Below are positions 34,253 to 58,274 of a stretch of DNA of 64,000 bases, piece after piece. The translations under genes and the position numbers were made by a program. The stretch lies in NCBI RefSeq assembly GCF_027579695.1, contig NC_083590.1, positions 20,342,610 to 20,406,609 of the forward strand, read 5' to 3'. The notes below the pieces were generated by a model. The model searched no databases and was not told where the DNA came from. It saw only the letters and a program-made list of their open reading frames with translations. Source of the stretch: Neoarius graeffei. Its lineage: Eukaryota > Chordata > Actinopteri > Siluriformes > Ariidae. Within the stretch, counting starts at the first letter, position 1, and the number at the start of each line of letters is the position of its first letter.

Positions 34253-34354
34253 GGGGACCTCCTCGTTCCAGAGTTTGAGCAGATTGAGGTGGTAAATCTA
34301 TAGCGCCCCACCCCTGTCCGTTCGCCTCACCTCATAGTCAATGTCCCCGACTCG

Positions 34355-35688
34355 CCGTGTGATAGTGTTGCCACCTGTCCTGGTTTTTCCTGATTGTCCC
34401 GGATTTTCATGGTCTGTCCCGGAAAAAAAAAAAAAAAAATCCGGGACACTGAATGTCCCGTTTTTTTGTACATAATGGGCAAAATGTGTATTTCAACTTG
34501 CGAGCCAGCTGAGAACCAGTTTGCTTTTCCAAGCTTGCCGTGCTAAGCGGAGCCACGTCATTACGTTGCTGTATACGTCAGTTACGGCGCTACGTTTGCA
34601 TAAACCTTGGCGCGAATATCAAAGCAAAAACAACACGGAAGAAGCAGCAGCAACAACAATAATAATGATGGCTGACTTCGCGTTTGTACAGCTGCTGCTT
34701 CTCGTCGCTTAAAAATGGCGATCTTTCGCGGTCTTGTTATTGTTGTTGGTCTTAACAACTCCGCCCCCCCCGCTGACGTAAGCGGTTCTTTCCTCTGGCC
34801 CAGCAGAGAGTTGGTGCTAGCCTGGAACCAGTTTTTCTGGCCCCAGAGCCAGTTCTTTGTCAGTGGAAACAGAAAACCCGGTTCCAAACTAAGCACTGGC
34901 CCCGAACCAGCCCTGGAACTGCTTTGGTGGAAAAGGGGCAATGGAGGATGCTTGGACTGATAAAAGAAACAGACTCTCTGTTGTAATGGTGAAGGCTGAG
35001 CTTCAAGTCAGGCTAATCTTTCAGTTGTCCTGTACTGAGTTCAAGACATTCATTGAAAATCAGCCAGGACTCATAGCAGCAGCAAAGAAAAACACCAAAT
35101 ATAAATGGAAGATTAGGTAAGGTTTTGGTGAATTAAATGAAATAGTGTAGTGTAGTACATACTCCTGTATGTGCCCAGTTATATCAGTTACATGTCCTCC
35201 TATGTATTTGTTTAGCCAAGAGCAGCAAGCAGCAGAGGCACAGGCAAGCACAAGCAAAGCACACACCACACTCTAAGCAACCAGGTAAGCTGTTTGACAC
35301 TACACCTTACATTGTTACATTCAGGTATTCTTAGATACAATGAAAAATTAATTATTTTTATTCCACATAAGCAAACAAACAGAACTTATGTATTCCCCTT
35401 TTACCTGTGCCCACTACTGCCCCCAGGTGTCCACAACCAAAAACTGTTGGAAATAAACCAAAATAATGAAGACCTGCTTTATTATGTAAAGCAATTAACT
35501 AAACAAATAACTAGCAAAAGCGTCATTTTTACCAATTAGAGCAATACAATTTCAGCGTAGAAGGGCGATTTTTTTTTGTCTTGGGTTAGATGTGCGAAGG
35601 GCGCCGTTGCTTACAAGCAAAAAGGTCGATTGGATGGTCGAAATGTCCAGGATTTTTGTCAGACACAGGTGGCAACCCTACCGTGTGA
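34355..35688 (+). mobile_element. hAT element inserted in the Gypsy element
   Basis: The element proper is 34363-35680, with 8-bp duplication CCGTGTGA at 34355-34362 and 35681-35688. Inverted ends are TAGTGTTGCCACCTGTC and its partner TAGGGTTGCCACCTGTG. Unit 1 has the intact site (CCATGTGACC at ~7006). The interior includes an hAT-like exon and unassigned GC-rich DNA that may itself be a nested fragment. Confidence 0.93.
34941..35116 (+). pseudogene. hAT transposase C-terminal-like exon
   Basis: An open segment from a non-authentic ATG: EDAWTDKRNRLSVVMVKAEL, QVRLIFQLSCTEFKTFIENQ and AAAKKNTKYKW, then donor GTAAGG. The pattern (DxRNRLSVxxVKAELQV) resembles the C-terminal region of vertebrate hAT transposase genes. 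Neither the catalytic core nor an acceptor was identified. Its plus-strand orientation is opposite to the Gypsy host. Confidence 0.55.
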
Positions 35689-37063
35689 CCTCAAAGGGTC
35701 CTTGCCACTTGGAGATCAATTTGGAGCTCGATGTGGGCAATAGTACGAAGTACGAGTACTTTATCTCCCGGTGCGAACTCCCTAAGGCGCGTACCCCTGT
35801 CATACAGGCGGGTTTGCCGTTCTTGGGCCTGCCGCAAATTCTCCTGGGTTAGGTGTGCGAGTGTGTGGAGTTTTGCGCGCAGGTCAATAATGTATTGAAT
35901 TTCATTTTTACTTGGTGAAGGTCCCTCCTCCCAATTTTCTCGCAGCACATCTAGAATGGCACGCGGCTTACGCCCATATAACAATTCAAAGGGGGAAAAC
36001 CCCGTGGAGACTTGGGGGATCTCTCGCACTGCAAATAACAAGGGTTTGAACCATTTATCCCAATTACGTGCGTCCTCACGAATTTTTTAATTCTATTCTT
36101 GAGGGTGCGATTGAACCGTTCAACTAAACCGTCTGTTTGTGGGTGATACACGCTGGTGTGGATCGGCTTAATACCCAACAACCCATACAGTTCGTTCAGT
36201 GTACGTGACATAAACGAGGTGCCTTGGTCAGTCAAAATCTCTTTCGGGATTCCAACTCGGGAGATGACGCGGAAGAGCGCTTCCGCAATACTGCGTGCTG
36301 AGATATTGCGAAGAGGCACCGCTTCCGGGTATCACATTGCATAGTCCACCAGAACTAATATAAAGCGGTACCCTCGTGTTGACCAATCTAATGGCCCGAC
36401 GAGATCCATCCCAATTCTTTTGAACGGGGTCTCAATTAATGGGAGAGGGCGCAAAGGCACTTTTGGAATGGCCGCTGGATTTACTAACTGGCATTCGTGG
36501 CACACTGTACACCACCTACAGACATCGCCGCGAATCCCTGGCCAATAGAACTGGGCCATTATTCGGGCTAGTGTCTTATCCTGCCCCAAGTATCCAGCCA
36601 TGGGATTAAAGTGAGCCGCCTGAAATACCAATTCCCGGCGGCTCTTTGGAATCAAAAGCTGCATGACTTGCTCTTTAGTCAGAGTGTCCTGCGTCACTCG
36701 GTATAATCTATCCTTCATAATTGCAAAGTAGGGGAAGGATGGGGTGGCGTTCGGCTGGAGCGTTTGACCAGCGATTACTCTCACTTGGTCAAACGCATGC
36801 CGCAGAGTCTCATCTCGTGACTGCTGTAATGGAAAATCTGCAAGGGATTCCCCAATAGAAAGAGGAGGAGCCGGCGGCTCCTCACTCTGTCGCAGAGATG
36901 ACGTAGATGGCTCTGTGACAGCTGCTCCCACCAATGCGACACCGGGACCTCCCCCTGCTAAACTACGGCAGGCCCCACTCTTCACTAAATGACTTATTAA
37001 TTCCCCAAATCCCGGCCAATCAGTCCCCAAAATTATCGAGTGGGTAAGGTGAGGATTAACCAT
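35689..37063 (-). pseudogene. Gypsy protease end plus integrase (unit 2)
   Basis: The frame 37063-36332 is longer than in unit 1. It joins the protease end (SIILGTDWPGFGELI), a linker, the zinc region (HFNPMAGYLGQDKTL, CTVCHECQ) and the core start (MDLVGPLDWSTRGYRFIL). It stops at a TGA where unit 1 has CGA (after VDYAM, near 36331), a CpG-decay type change. The core then continues (PKEILTDQGTSFMSRTLNEL, GLVERFNRTLKNRI), and a further frame holds LLYGRKPRAILDVLRENW. Confidence 0.85.
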
Positions 37064-37068
37064 CGCCT

Positions 37069-38313
37069 TTACTCTAAATTTCTCCCCTCGAAAAAAAAAT
37101 GTGGACCGACACTAAAGGGTAGTTGTGAACATCCCCGTGCACACAACACCTTCACCAATTGTGCTCCCCCCAATGCCTCGTCTTGCACCAGGCTTTGGTG
37201 GACTGAGGTCTGATTACAGCCAGAGTCCACCAACGCCTGATATGTACCCCCTTGGACACTCACCTGTATGCGATATGCTCCGGCCCGATCGAGGGCGGCT
37301 CCTGGCGCGTCGGGGATCCGACCCACCGCGCCCACCTCCATTACTGAGCACTGTTGTTGGAGGTGGCCCGGCTCCCCGCAGCACCAGCAGACTGGCCCAG
37401 GCTTCCTCTCTACACTGGTGCTCTGGGGCTCACTCAGCTGGGGGGGAGGGGGGAGAAACAGACACAGAAGGGAGAAACGGGAGGGCACCGCAGGTGCGGT
37501 GGGCCAGCTGGGGTGGCGCTGGCCCCCACCTCTGCGGTGGGGGAACGGGGCGAGGATGAGACACAGGAGGAGAGAGAGAAAGAGAGAGAGAGAGGAGAGG
37601 GGAGAAGAGGTTGTCTGCTGTCCTGCTGTCAGGACAGCCGCCAAATGGAACTCTGCCAGCTCGATTGCCTGATGCAGCGACGCCGGGCAGTGGCACTGGA
37701 CCCACTCTGCGGTTCCTGCTGGTAGGCGAGTGATGAACTGCTCCAGTACCACCTGATCGATGAGTCCCTTGGCGTCGCGGTTGTCAGCCCTCAACCACCG
37801 CCAGCAGGCGGTCCCAGAGTTGCTGGCCAAATGCAAACGGCCGGCCGACTTCCTCCAAGCGCAAAGCACGGAAGCGCTGTCGCTGTTGCTCAGGGGTGTG
37901 CCCCACATGTTGGAGGACGGCCCGGCAAAGGTCCGCGTAGGCCAGCCGGCGGTCGGCGGGGAGCTGTAGTGCGGCCAGCTGCGCCTTGCCTGGTAGCAGG
38001 GGGAGGAGGCGCGCTGTTCCAACGGCCATCCCGAGGTCTCTGCTACCTGCTCAAAGAGCGTGAGGAAGGCCTCGGGGTTGTCCTGCGGGCCCATCTTCGT
38101 TAGGGTGAGGTGGGAAGGGCCCGCGGTGGTGGAGTTGGTGGACCCCACCAACGCGAGGAGGTGCCGGAACGCCTGTCGATCTTCCTGCTGAGCCAACACC
38201 AGGGCCTTGAACCATTGCTCTTGCTCCTTCTGGAGGGCGACTAGCGCCTGGTGCTGGCTCTGCTGGGCCATGGCGAGGGCGTGGACCAAGTCGGTGAAAG
38301 GGGAGGACTCCAT
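37069..38313 (-). pseudogene. Gypsy gag-protease (unit 2), single open frame
   Basis: A 414-codon frame from MESSPFTDLVHALAMAQQSQ. It runs through capsid-like parts (partly shifted), a proline/serine-rich stretch, the knuckle CWCCGEPGHLQQQC and the protease site ALVDSGCNQTSVHQSLV. It remains open despite an internal segment that reads differently from unit 1 (SSPCYQARRSWPHYSS), which indicates compensating shifts. It ends early in the protease (FFEGRNLE then stop). Confidence 0.8.
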
Positions 38314-38357
38314 GGGGCTGTTCTTCTGCGCTCCACGTCCCCGGGTTTCAGCACTAC

Positions 38358-38674
38358 TGTGGCAGTTCGTAATAGTGGGAGGAGCACAGAAGACGGCAGG
38401 ACAGAACTAAGTTTCGAAATTCTCTTTATTTTACACACTTTTCAGTGGTCTCTCAGCAACACACAGACAGACACTCGCGCGCACACACACATCTGGTGTC
38501 TGGTTCGGGAGAGAGCTCTCCTCTGCTCTAGCTCTCTCCTTAAATAGGGCGTGGTCACTGGAGAAGACACACAAACATGTTAATTAACATCAGGTGCAGT
38601 GATTCTGCCACTTACCTTCCCTGACTCTGCCCTCCGGTCACAGACCGACGCTTGACCACGCCCCTGCTGCCACA
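38358..38674 (-). repeat. 5' LTR of the Gmr1-like element (unit 2)
   Basis: A 317-bp LTR with TGTGGCAG and CTGCCACA ends. TATA-like and AATAAA signals are conserved with 9655-9969. The adjacent primer-binding site carries substitutions. Confidence 0.87.
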
Positions 38675-39094
38675 CCATATAACTGGAGATGTAATTTTCT
38701 CCATGATATCCTCTAGTTCTAGTATTGGTAGCTGTTTACAGGGGTTGTATAGATTAACTACTGTCAGTTTCCCATATGAACTCCAAACCTCCACGATCAC
38801 ACTTTCTAGCTCTGAGCAGATTTCAACTTTCCTATATTTAACTCCTGTTTTAATAAAGGTGGCACATCCCCCACCAGACCTATCTGACTGATCATTTCTC
38901 AGATTTTCATATCCAGGGATAACAAAATCCAATGTAGGTTTTAACCATGTTTCTTGGATGCAAATTAATTCAGGTTTATGTTGGAAATCAGCAACGAATC
39001 TTTTAAATTCTTGTCTGTTAGCAATCAGACTTCGTGCATTCCAATGTAAAATATAAAACATACAGACTAATCTAAGAAAGATCATCTGCATCAT
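38675..39094 (-). pseudogene. LINE endonuclease domain, truncated (unit 2)
   Basis: Same domain start as 9970-10392: LHWNARSLIANRQEFKRFV, PELICIQETWLKP, RSGGGCATFIK and YGKLTVVNLYNPC. It is cut by the Gypsy LTR at the same base. Confidence 0.78.
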
Positions 39095-39103
39095 TCACAT
39101 TCT

Positions 39104-40318
39104 CTATACCTTCGGTTTCCATATCGGTCTCTGGGCCCGGCCTATCTGTTCTTTTTTCCCCCTGCTCATAAATTCAAATAACTTCTGAGGAGCGTAATTT
39201 ACCACGTTCAGGAACCTCCCAGCTGCCTCCACCACCGACTTGATATCAGACCTAGTTTCCTTACCCTTGGATATGTAAAGCACATCTACCATGAAAGTCA
39301 AGAGAGCCTCTTTTTTAATCACAATTGTGTCTGTGCCTGATGATACAAGAGAAGGTGTTGGTGCTAATACCTGGGAGCTCCCCAGTGCCTCTTTTCATAC
39401 ATCTGCGCTGATAATCTTCCCCTCCACTCTTTTCAATGCTTCTGCATATGAATATATATTCATATTGTAATATGCATACATTACCTTGTTCTTTTACAGT
39501 CTGAACCTGTTTCGCCTTTAGATAATGTTCACAGTCCCGAGATGAAGTAATATGATCTCCCCCCACAATTACAGCACTTCATTGTTTCAGTTTTACATTC
39601 GGAGAAGTTGTGATCTGCGCCGCATTTTCCACACCTTCGATTTCCACGACACATAGCTGCCACGTGACCAAATCTTTGGCATTTAAAGCATCGTATTGGG
39701 GGCCTGACATACAGCCTTACTGGGTACGACAGACATCCAATAAAAACTCTTGGCGGTAGTATATCATCCCCAAATGTAATCAAGATCGGAGAATCGGGAT
39801 TCCCACCCTCATGGGCTTTGAATCTTTTCACTGCCATAATTCTTCCTCCCTTAATTTTCTCCAATAATTCTTTCTCTGAAATATCAGCATATACCCCATA
39901 TATCACACCCTTTGTTCCTGATTTAACCCCGGGGAGGATCTTCTCTACCTTTTTCCCGGCTACTGTGTCCATTGTCTTTGCCTTATTCAATTGCTCTGCG
40001 TTTGCACACATGATCAATAATAATCCATTAGGTAGGATCCTGGCCTGGAACCCTTTACCTAAGGAGCTCAACAGTGAATGACACTTTAGTGGGACTTATT
40101 GACTTAAATCCACCTTTCCCATTCTGCTCTGATAATTTTAACAGGATTTTATTTTCTTCTGATGCTGGGTTAGTCATTTTCCTGACTTTGCTTTCCTCCC
40201 ATTCCTCAGCTGCAACTGACCGATCTTATTTCCTATCAGTCTTTTTTGAATTCTTGCTTCTAACCTGTTCCCACCCTCCCTCTTTTGATTTATCTTCTCC
40301 ACCCGTGGCCGAAGCCAT
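39104..40318 (-). pseudogene. LINE ORF1 with CCHC knuckles (unit 2)
   Basis: The frame 40071-39529 covers LGKGFQARILPNGLLLIMCA to the knuckles CFKCQRFGHVAAMC, CGKCGADHNFSEC and CCNCGG. The N-terminal piece (MASATGGEDKSKEGGWEQV) lies in another frame and stops early. A 38-bp difference near 39450 (ATATATATTCATATTG) interrupts the stretch before the C-terminal piece 39322-39104. Confidence 0.78.
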
Positions 40319-40364
40319 GTATCTGAAGGGGTACTCCCTCCACACCCTCAGAGTATTCCTATAC

Positions 40365-40648
40365 CTACAACTAATAGCAAAGGGGAGTCCCATATACGAT
40401 TTGTACATTGGGGGAGTGCCTGTTAGAGAGCGCACTTGTCCTGGGCCATCGGCATAGTGAGGTAGGGTGGCCAGTTCCTTTCCTCGCCGCCTTTAACTTC
40501 CCCAGTGTTTCCACCAGGTCCCCATTCAGTGCTGGGTGGACAGGGAGCGAGCCCCAGATCCCCGTCGAGCCGAGGCTCGAACCAGGGACCGTTCGCTTAG
40601 CGGTCAAGCGCTCTAACCACTTGGCCACCTGCGCTCCCTACAGCTAAT
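40365..40648 (-). repeat. tRNA-derived SINE (Ser/Leu-like head), unit 2 only
   Basis: The SINE proper is ~40377-40636. Its minus-strand head contains GGTGGCCAAGTGGTTAGAGC and CGGTCCCTGGTTCGAGCC, a long-variable-arm tRNA style. Flanks CTACAACTAATA and CTACAGCTAATA form a 12-bp duplication with one mismatch. Unit 1 has the empty site near 11628. Not a functional tRNA gene, as the body continues beyond the head. Confidence 0.88.
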
Positions 40649-40839
40649 AAAGAGGTAAGAAAATAATAAAGAAAACAACCAAATAAACAATAATAAACTG
40701 CAAACAAAGATAGATTCGAACTGAGAACCATCCCCCCCCCATGCTATGCTATAATCAACCTGCTGTCCACCAAACCTCACACCTCCACCAACGCCATCTT
40801 GGAAAAAGACCAACCTCCACCTCAAACACCCCCTGCAGA

Positions 40840-41145
40840 AAAAGTTACCATGTGCCTTTCGTTTAAAACCGGAAGAAAGTTAGATGTACTAAACACTATC
40901 TGCTGCACTATCATCTGAGCTCAGCTGAATGTTAATCAACAAGAACTTCATGAAAAAGTATAAAAGGCTTCTTGTGTTTTTTTTTAATAAACACAACTTC
41001 AAGTTTTTCCTCTGATGGTCAGAGCTGAACTGGGCTACAACTACCGTATAAATTTGAATTTCCCTCCGGGGATTAATAAAGTAATTCTGATATGGGTAGA
41101 TGGCACCTGGTCCACACCAAATATTAGGGGTCTCCAGAGCATCTG

Positions 41146-41236
<91 letters not shown>

Positions 41237-41545
41237 CTTAGCTCATAGAATTTAGTGAATTTGTTCAGATTTTTTTTTTTAAATTAATCACGCTTATATA
41301 AGTTCTAAGAAACTCCCTACTTCGAACCACTCCAGACCGGTAAGTGGCGGTAAATACACAATAACGTTCACTGAGAACCGATTCAATTTGAAGAAGAACT
41401 AGAAGGTAATGCACATGCGCAGAACATTCTTGCATCATATTTTTTCCTCTTACTTTTTTTTTTGGAAATAAACACTTTATTGAAAAAAATACAAATGTAC
41501 AAAACCAATACAGCAACATTATGTTATCCTATTAAATATAGGGAA
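40840..41545. repeat. Repeat block B (unit 2)
   Basis: Counterpart of 11836-12700, shortened on its right where SINE fragments replace the end. It includes the L2-like tail (41047-41093). Confidence 0.7.
41147..41231 (+). repeat. (GA)n(GT)n microsatellite
   Basis: A GA run of about 50 bp followed by a GT run, longer than its unit 1 counterpart (12152-12200). Confidence 0.92.
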
Positions 41546-41552
41546 GAACAGA

Positions 41553-41825
41553 GAAATTCTCATCTCATCTCATTATCTCTTGCTGCTTTATCCTTCTACA
41601 GGGTCGCAGGCAAGCTGGAGCCTATCCCAGCTGACTACGGGCGAAAGGCGGGGTACACCCTGGACAAGTCGCCAGGTTAGAAACAGTTTTATCTCATCTC
41701 ATCTCATTATCTCTAGCCGCTTTATCCTTCTACAGGGTCGCAGGCAAGCTGGAGCCTATCCCAGTTGACTATAGGCGAAAGGCGGGGTACACCCTGGACA
41801 AGTCGCCAGGTTAGAAACAGTTTTA
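41553..41825 (-). repeat. Two truncated SINE fragments in direct tandem
   Basis: Nearly identical 5'-truncated SINE pieces at ~41553-41690 and ~41692-41825, each ending in AGGTTAGAAACAGTTTTATC. Unit 1 has one fragment (12713-12833) at this place. The duplication removed or replaced ~150 bp of block B. Confidence 0.85.
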
Positions 41826-42268
41826 TCTTAAAATATATTATTCACATGCTACAGTGAACCTAAAAGGACATGTCTGTCATTATGAAAGTAAATGCAGTAG
41901 ATGGTTGTTCCTGGGAGTCTAAGAAGTTAAAATATTCAGAGGTTTTAAAAAAAAAAATTACTTGGATCACAATGGCCCGAGATTGTTAAAATGAGAACCG
42001 GATACATCCGTTATTGCAAAACAAAACATCTGATTCTGATGAAGTTGTGCTAAACACTGAGAATTTGTTCGTGTGAATGGTCAAGTGATGAATACACTAT
42101 GTCCGTGTCGTTTAGCTTTTGTAAACAAAAAAATTAAAATTAAAAAAAGGATTCTGATTCTTCATTTAGATTGACCTTAACGAAGAGATTTGTGCAAATA
42201 TCCAAGAAGAAACAGCTAGACCTGAGGACTGTAGGAGTTCGAGATCAAGGATAGACAGCTCGATCTTC

Positions 42269-55572
<13,304 letters not shown>

Positions 55573-56292
55573 CTGCAACATAATAAAAACAGGGAGTTAG
55601 GGATCATCTGAGTTTGCAGATACTTTCAGCTCTGATTCAAAAGGTCTTTGTCCAAAGGTTTCCACCTATTATATACTTTGCCATATAAACTTTAAGAAAA
55701 CATCCATATATTGTAACGAAATGACGTGGAAATTCTTTTACATACATGAAAATCCCTCACCTTTTGGCGAAATTCGCCGTTTTGAAACCAAAATGGGTGA
55801 CCTACATGAATCGTGTAGATCCGATGAGAAAAAAAATGGGGGGGGGGTTTTGATATTGACCCAAAGGGCAAGGAGGTCGCTTCGCATCCATAGACAGTTC
55901 GTGCTGGTTTGCGCCTCCTCCTCCTGCTTTGATATTGACGCGATAGCAACGAGTACATCTCGCTGCGAAGGGCAAGCAGCATCATTTCGCACCTCTTCTC
56001 CTGCTGGCCAGAGCGTGCACACATCAGTCAGAGTGCAGACCAGACCACCAGAAGCTGGATTGAGTCATCGGACTAAATTTCCTACTTTTTTCAAACTTTC
56101 CTGATTGCTATCAAAACAAACAAAACTTCCGGCTTGATTACGTCAGCATTCGAAAGAGGGCGTGCATGTCTTTTGACAATCCCTGTGTCCGAAATTGCTC
56201 GCTACTCACTATATAGACCCCTTCGCAGTAAACGTCATTCATACGTAAGAGGAAATTGCGCGCGCAGCCTGGACTCAAAAAAGACTCAGCGA

Positions 56293-56501
56293 GTGCCTAG
56301 TTGTTGTGTTGTCGGGTGTCAGAATCATAGCAGTGATGGGGTTAAAATTTACAGAATTCCAGCAGGATCTCACCCAAAAAAATAAAAAAAAAATAAATTA
56401 AAAAAATCGCCGACGGCTATGGCTACAAGCCATCAAACATGTAGACTAGGATGAAAGCACTATCAAAAATGCGCGGGTTTGCAGCACCCACTTCATCACA
56501 G
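56293..56501 (+). pseudogene. THAP domain exon 1, decayed
   Basis: Reads PSCCVVGCQNHSSDGVKIYR and IPAGSHP, then an A-rich insertion with stops, then NRRRLWLQAIK and DESTIKNARVCSTHFITG up to a GTAAGA donor. The C2CH pattern is complete in parts (CCVVGC at the start, C-x2-H in VCSTHF). The start codon position reads GTG instead of ATG. THAP is a DNA-binding zinc module used by several transposases. Confidence 0.65.
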
Positions 56502-56972
56502 GTAAGATCAGGCTATTTATTAAATTTCTTTTTTTATTCTTTCTAGTTTTCGTTTATTGATGTAGCAAAATACTTTGGTAACGTTTGTCTGATTAGCTGG
56601 GTCATAGTTACACAATGTAATGAATATTGTTAGCATGTTAACTTAGCTTTGCATGCAATTTTGTTTGTAGGAGAGGTCTCGCTTGACTCAAGCAGTCCAG
56701 ATTTTGTGCCATCATTATTTGTGTATGCCGAAAATCACAATTTTAAAGCAAGGATGGAAAGGTAAAATTGTGTGCCCTCACTCTAAATGCCAACTTATGT
56801 TGACTGCTCTAACCTAGCTCCCGCCCCGTTCAGTTTCATTTCTGGTCTCTGCCTCTCGCTTTTTACGCAGCTCTGATTTCTCTTAGCTGCACTCTTTACA
56901 CTATCATTCCTTTCATGCCATTACCTCCTGCAAATTGCTGTTTAGTGTTGGTATTTGCTGTTGTAGCTAAAG

Positions 56973-57167
56973 CTACGAGTATATATCTGGCCATTGTATA
57001 CCAGGGAACTTACTAACATCGTCCGTCCACTCTTTAATTAAATACGGATCCGGTAGACGATGTCCACTTGTTAGAGTTAACTTATTTATGTAGCATTCTC
57101 GATCTTGTAACGACAATTGTTTTGCATAATCTGACAGCTCATAATGCCGGTCTATGGGCAGCGCCAT
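56973..57167 (-). pseudogene. Fish YqaJ/SWIM-family protein N-terminus
   Basis: From ATG 57167 it reads ALPIDRHYELSDYAKQLSLQ, DRECYINKLTLTSGHRLPDP and EWTDDVSKFPGIQWPDIYS, then stop. It keeps the segment lost by indel in the 22.5-kb paralogue but lacks the following YLTDK part because of a deletion. The ATG lies 67 bp inside the element end. The nuclease domain is not present. Confidence 0.55.
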
Positions 57168-57410
57168 TGTTTGAGTCCAGGCTGCGCACGCATCCTGGCA
57201 ACGGTCGGTTTGTTTACAAACATGCGAAGGGGTCTATTGAGGTATTTCACCTGACGTCACAGGGTCACGTGATGCCCCGGTGTCCGCCATTTTGAACGTC
57301 AAGCTACATACTAACGCTGCAGACAGAGAGGGAGAACCAGCTTGAAAAAAAAAACGTGTTACAGACACCTAGAATAGATTAATTTGTCAGTAAGCACTCT
57401 ATAAATAACC

Positions 57411-58274
57411 ATGGTGTTTGCTTGTTGTGCTGTGGGCTGCCACAACAGACAGGGACAGCGTGCAGGACGCTCCTTTTACCCGTTTCTAGTGATGGGAATT
57501 TCGGCTCTTTTTCGGGAGCCGGCTCTTTTGGCTCTTCTTACTATAAGGAGCCGGCTCTTTCGGCTCCCAAACGGCTCCTGAGATTTTATTTTTGATTTAA
57601 TTGCTGCAATTAACTAGTTAATTAATTACATTATTATTTATATTTTATCAATGATGTTTTCCATTTTATTTTTTAGCTTTTGTAGCCATTGTAAAGCTTT
57701 GTAAAGGCAGTGTAACAATGTTCTAGCTATAGAAATAAAACTTACTTACCAATTTATAAATTATTTTCTCACAAACATAATGCAAAACTGTTATATTACC
57801 AATATAAAATACACAGCTGATTTTCCCCTCCTCAGGTGCCTCACAGACTCCTCTCCCCTGCGCTCCACATCTTTAAGCATTACACCAATTTTCGTATTTT
57901 CACAGCTGTGAATGACATCAACCCCCCCCAACCAAAAAAAGTAGGCGTACACCATGCTACTTTTTTTCCTTTGAATGGTAATAGACAACACAAAGACGCA
58001 ATCGGACAGCAACTTTTTTTGTGAAAGTCTCTCTCTCTGAGGCACCTAAGGACAAAAAACTAATTCGGCTCCCCAACTCGGCTCCCACCAAAGAGCCGGC
58101 TCCCGTCGTTCACTTCAAAGAGCCGGCTCTTTGAACCGGATCATTCACGACTGACACATCACTACCGGTTTCCTACTGACCCAGACAAGAGGGCCAAATG
58201 GATTGCAGCTGTGAAGAGACAGGATTGGGAGCCAACAGAGTACTCCAGACTTTGCAGTAGTCATTTCATTTCAG
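57411..58274 (+). pseudogene. THAP domain exon split by a MITE
   Basis: The first part, 57411-57486, starts VFACCAVGCHNRQGQRAGRS. The second, 58173-58274, has TDPDKRAKWIAAVKRQDW and RLCSSHFISG before a GTTAGT donor. Together they show all THAP landmarks: C-x4-C, the P-x-DP motif, the conserved tryptophan and the C-x2-H (LCSSHF). The interruption is exactly the MITE plus one target copy. Outside the insertion the frame is undamaged. Later exons were not identified. Confidence 0.75.
57479..58172. mobile_element. hAT MITE inside the THAP exon
   Basis: The element 57487-58164 (678 bp) has ends TAGTGATG and CATCACTA. The 8-bp duplication CCCGTTTC/CCGGTTTC has one mismatch. Subterminal GAGCCGGCTC repeats occur at both ends. 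No ORF of interest. Confidence 0.92.

Larger units (their letters stand above)
33473..38674 (-). mobile_element. Gmr1-like Ty3/Gypsy retrotransposon (unit 2), with nested hAT
   Basis: Same structure and same 3' truncation as the unit 1 copy: LTR 38674-38358, gag/protease 38313-37069, integrase 37063-35689, reverse transcriptase 34252-33473. A 1318-bp hAT (34363-35680) splits the region between integrase and RT. Confidence 0.87.
38675..40840 (-). mobile_element. I/Jockey-type LINE 5' half (unit 2), with nested SINE
   Basis: Copy of 9970-11821. The ORF2 endonuclease start is 39094-38675, ORF1 is 40318-39104 with breaks, and the 5' region is split by a SINE at 40377-40636. Confidence 0.78.
56214..57236 (+). 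mobile_element. THAP/YqaJ-type element with TA duplication
   Basis: The element 56216-57234 has ends GACCCCTTCGCA and TGCGAAGGGGTC, and TA on each side. A THAP exon starts near the left end on the plus strand and a YqaJ-type gene start lies near the right end on the minus strand, so the two point toward each other. Internal deletion is evident relative to the copy at 22.5 kb. Confidence 0.68.

Noticed and set aside
40560-40636. Functional tRNA gene
   Set aside because: The tRNA-like sequence continues into a SINE body and is flanked by a retroposition target duplication.
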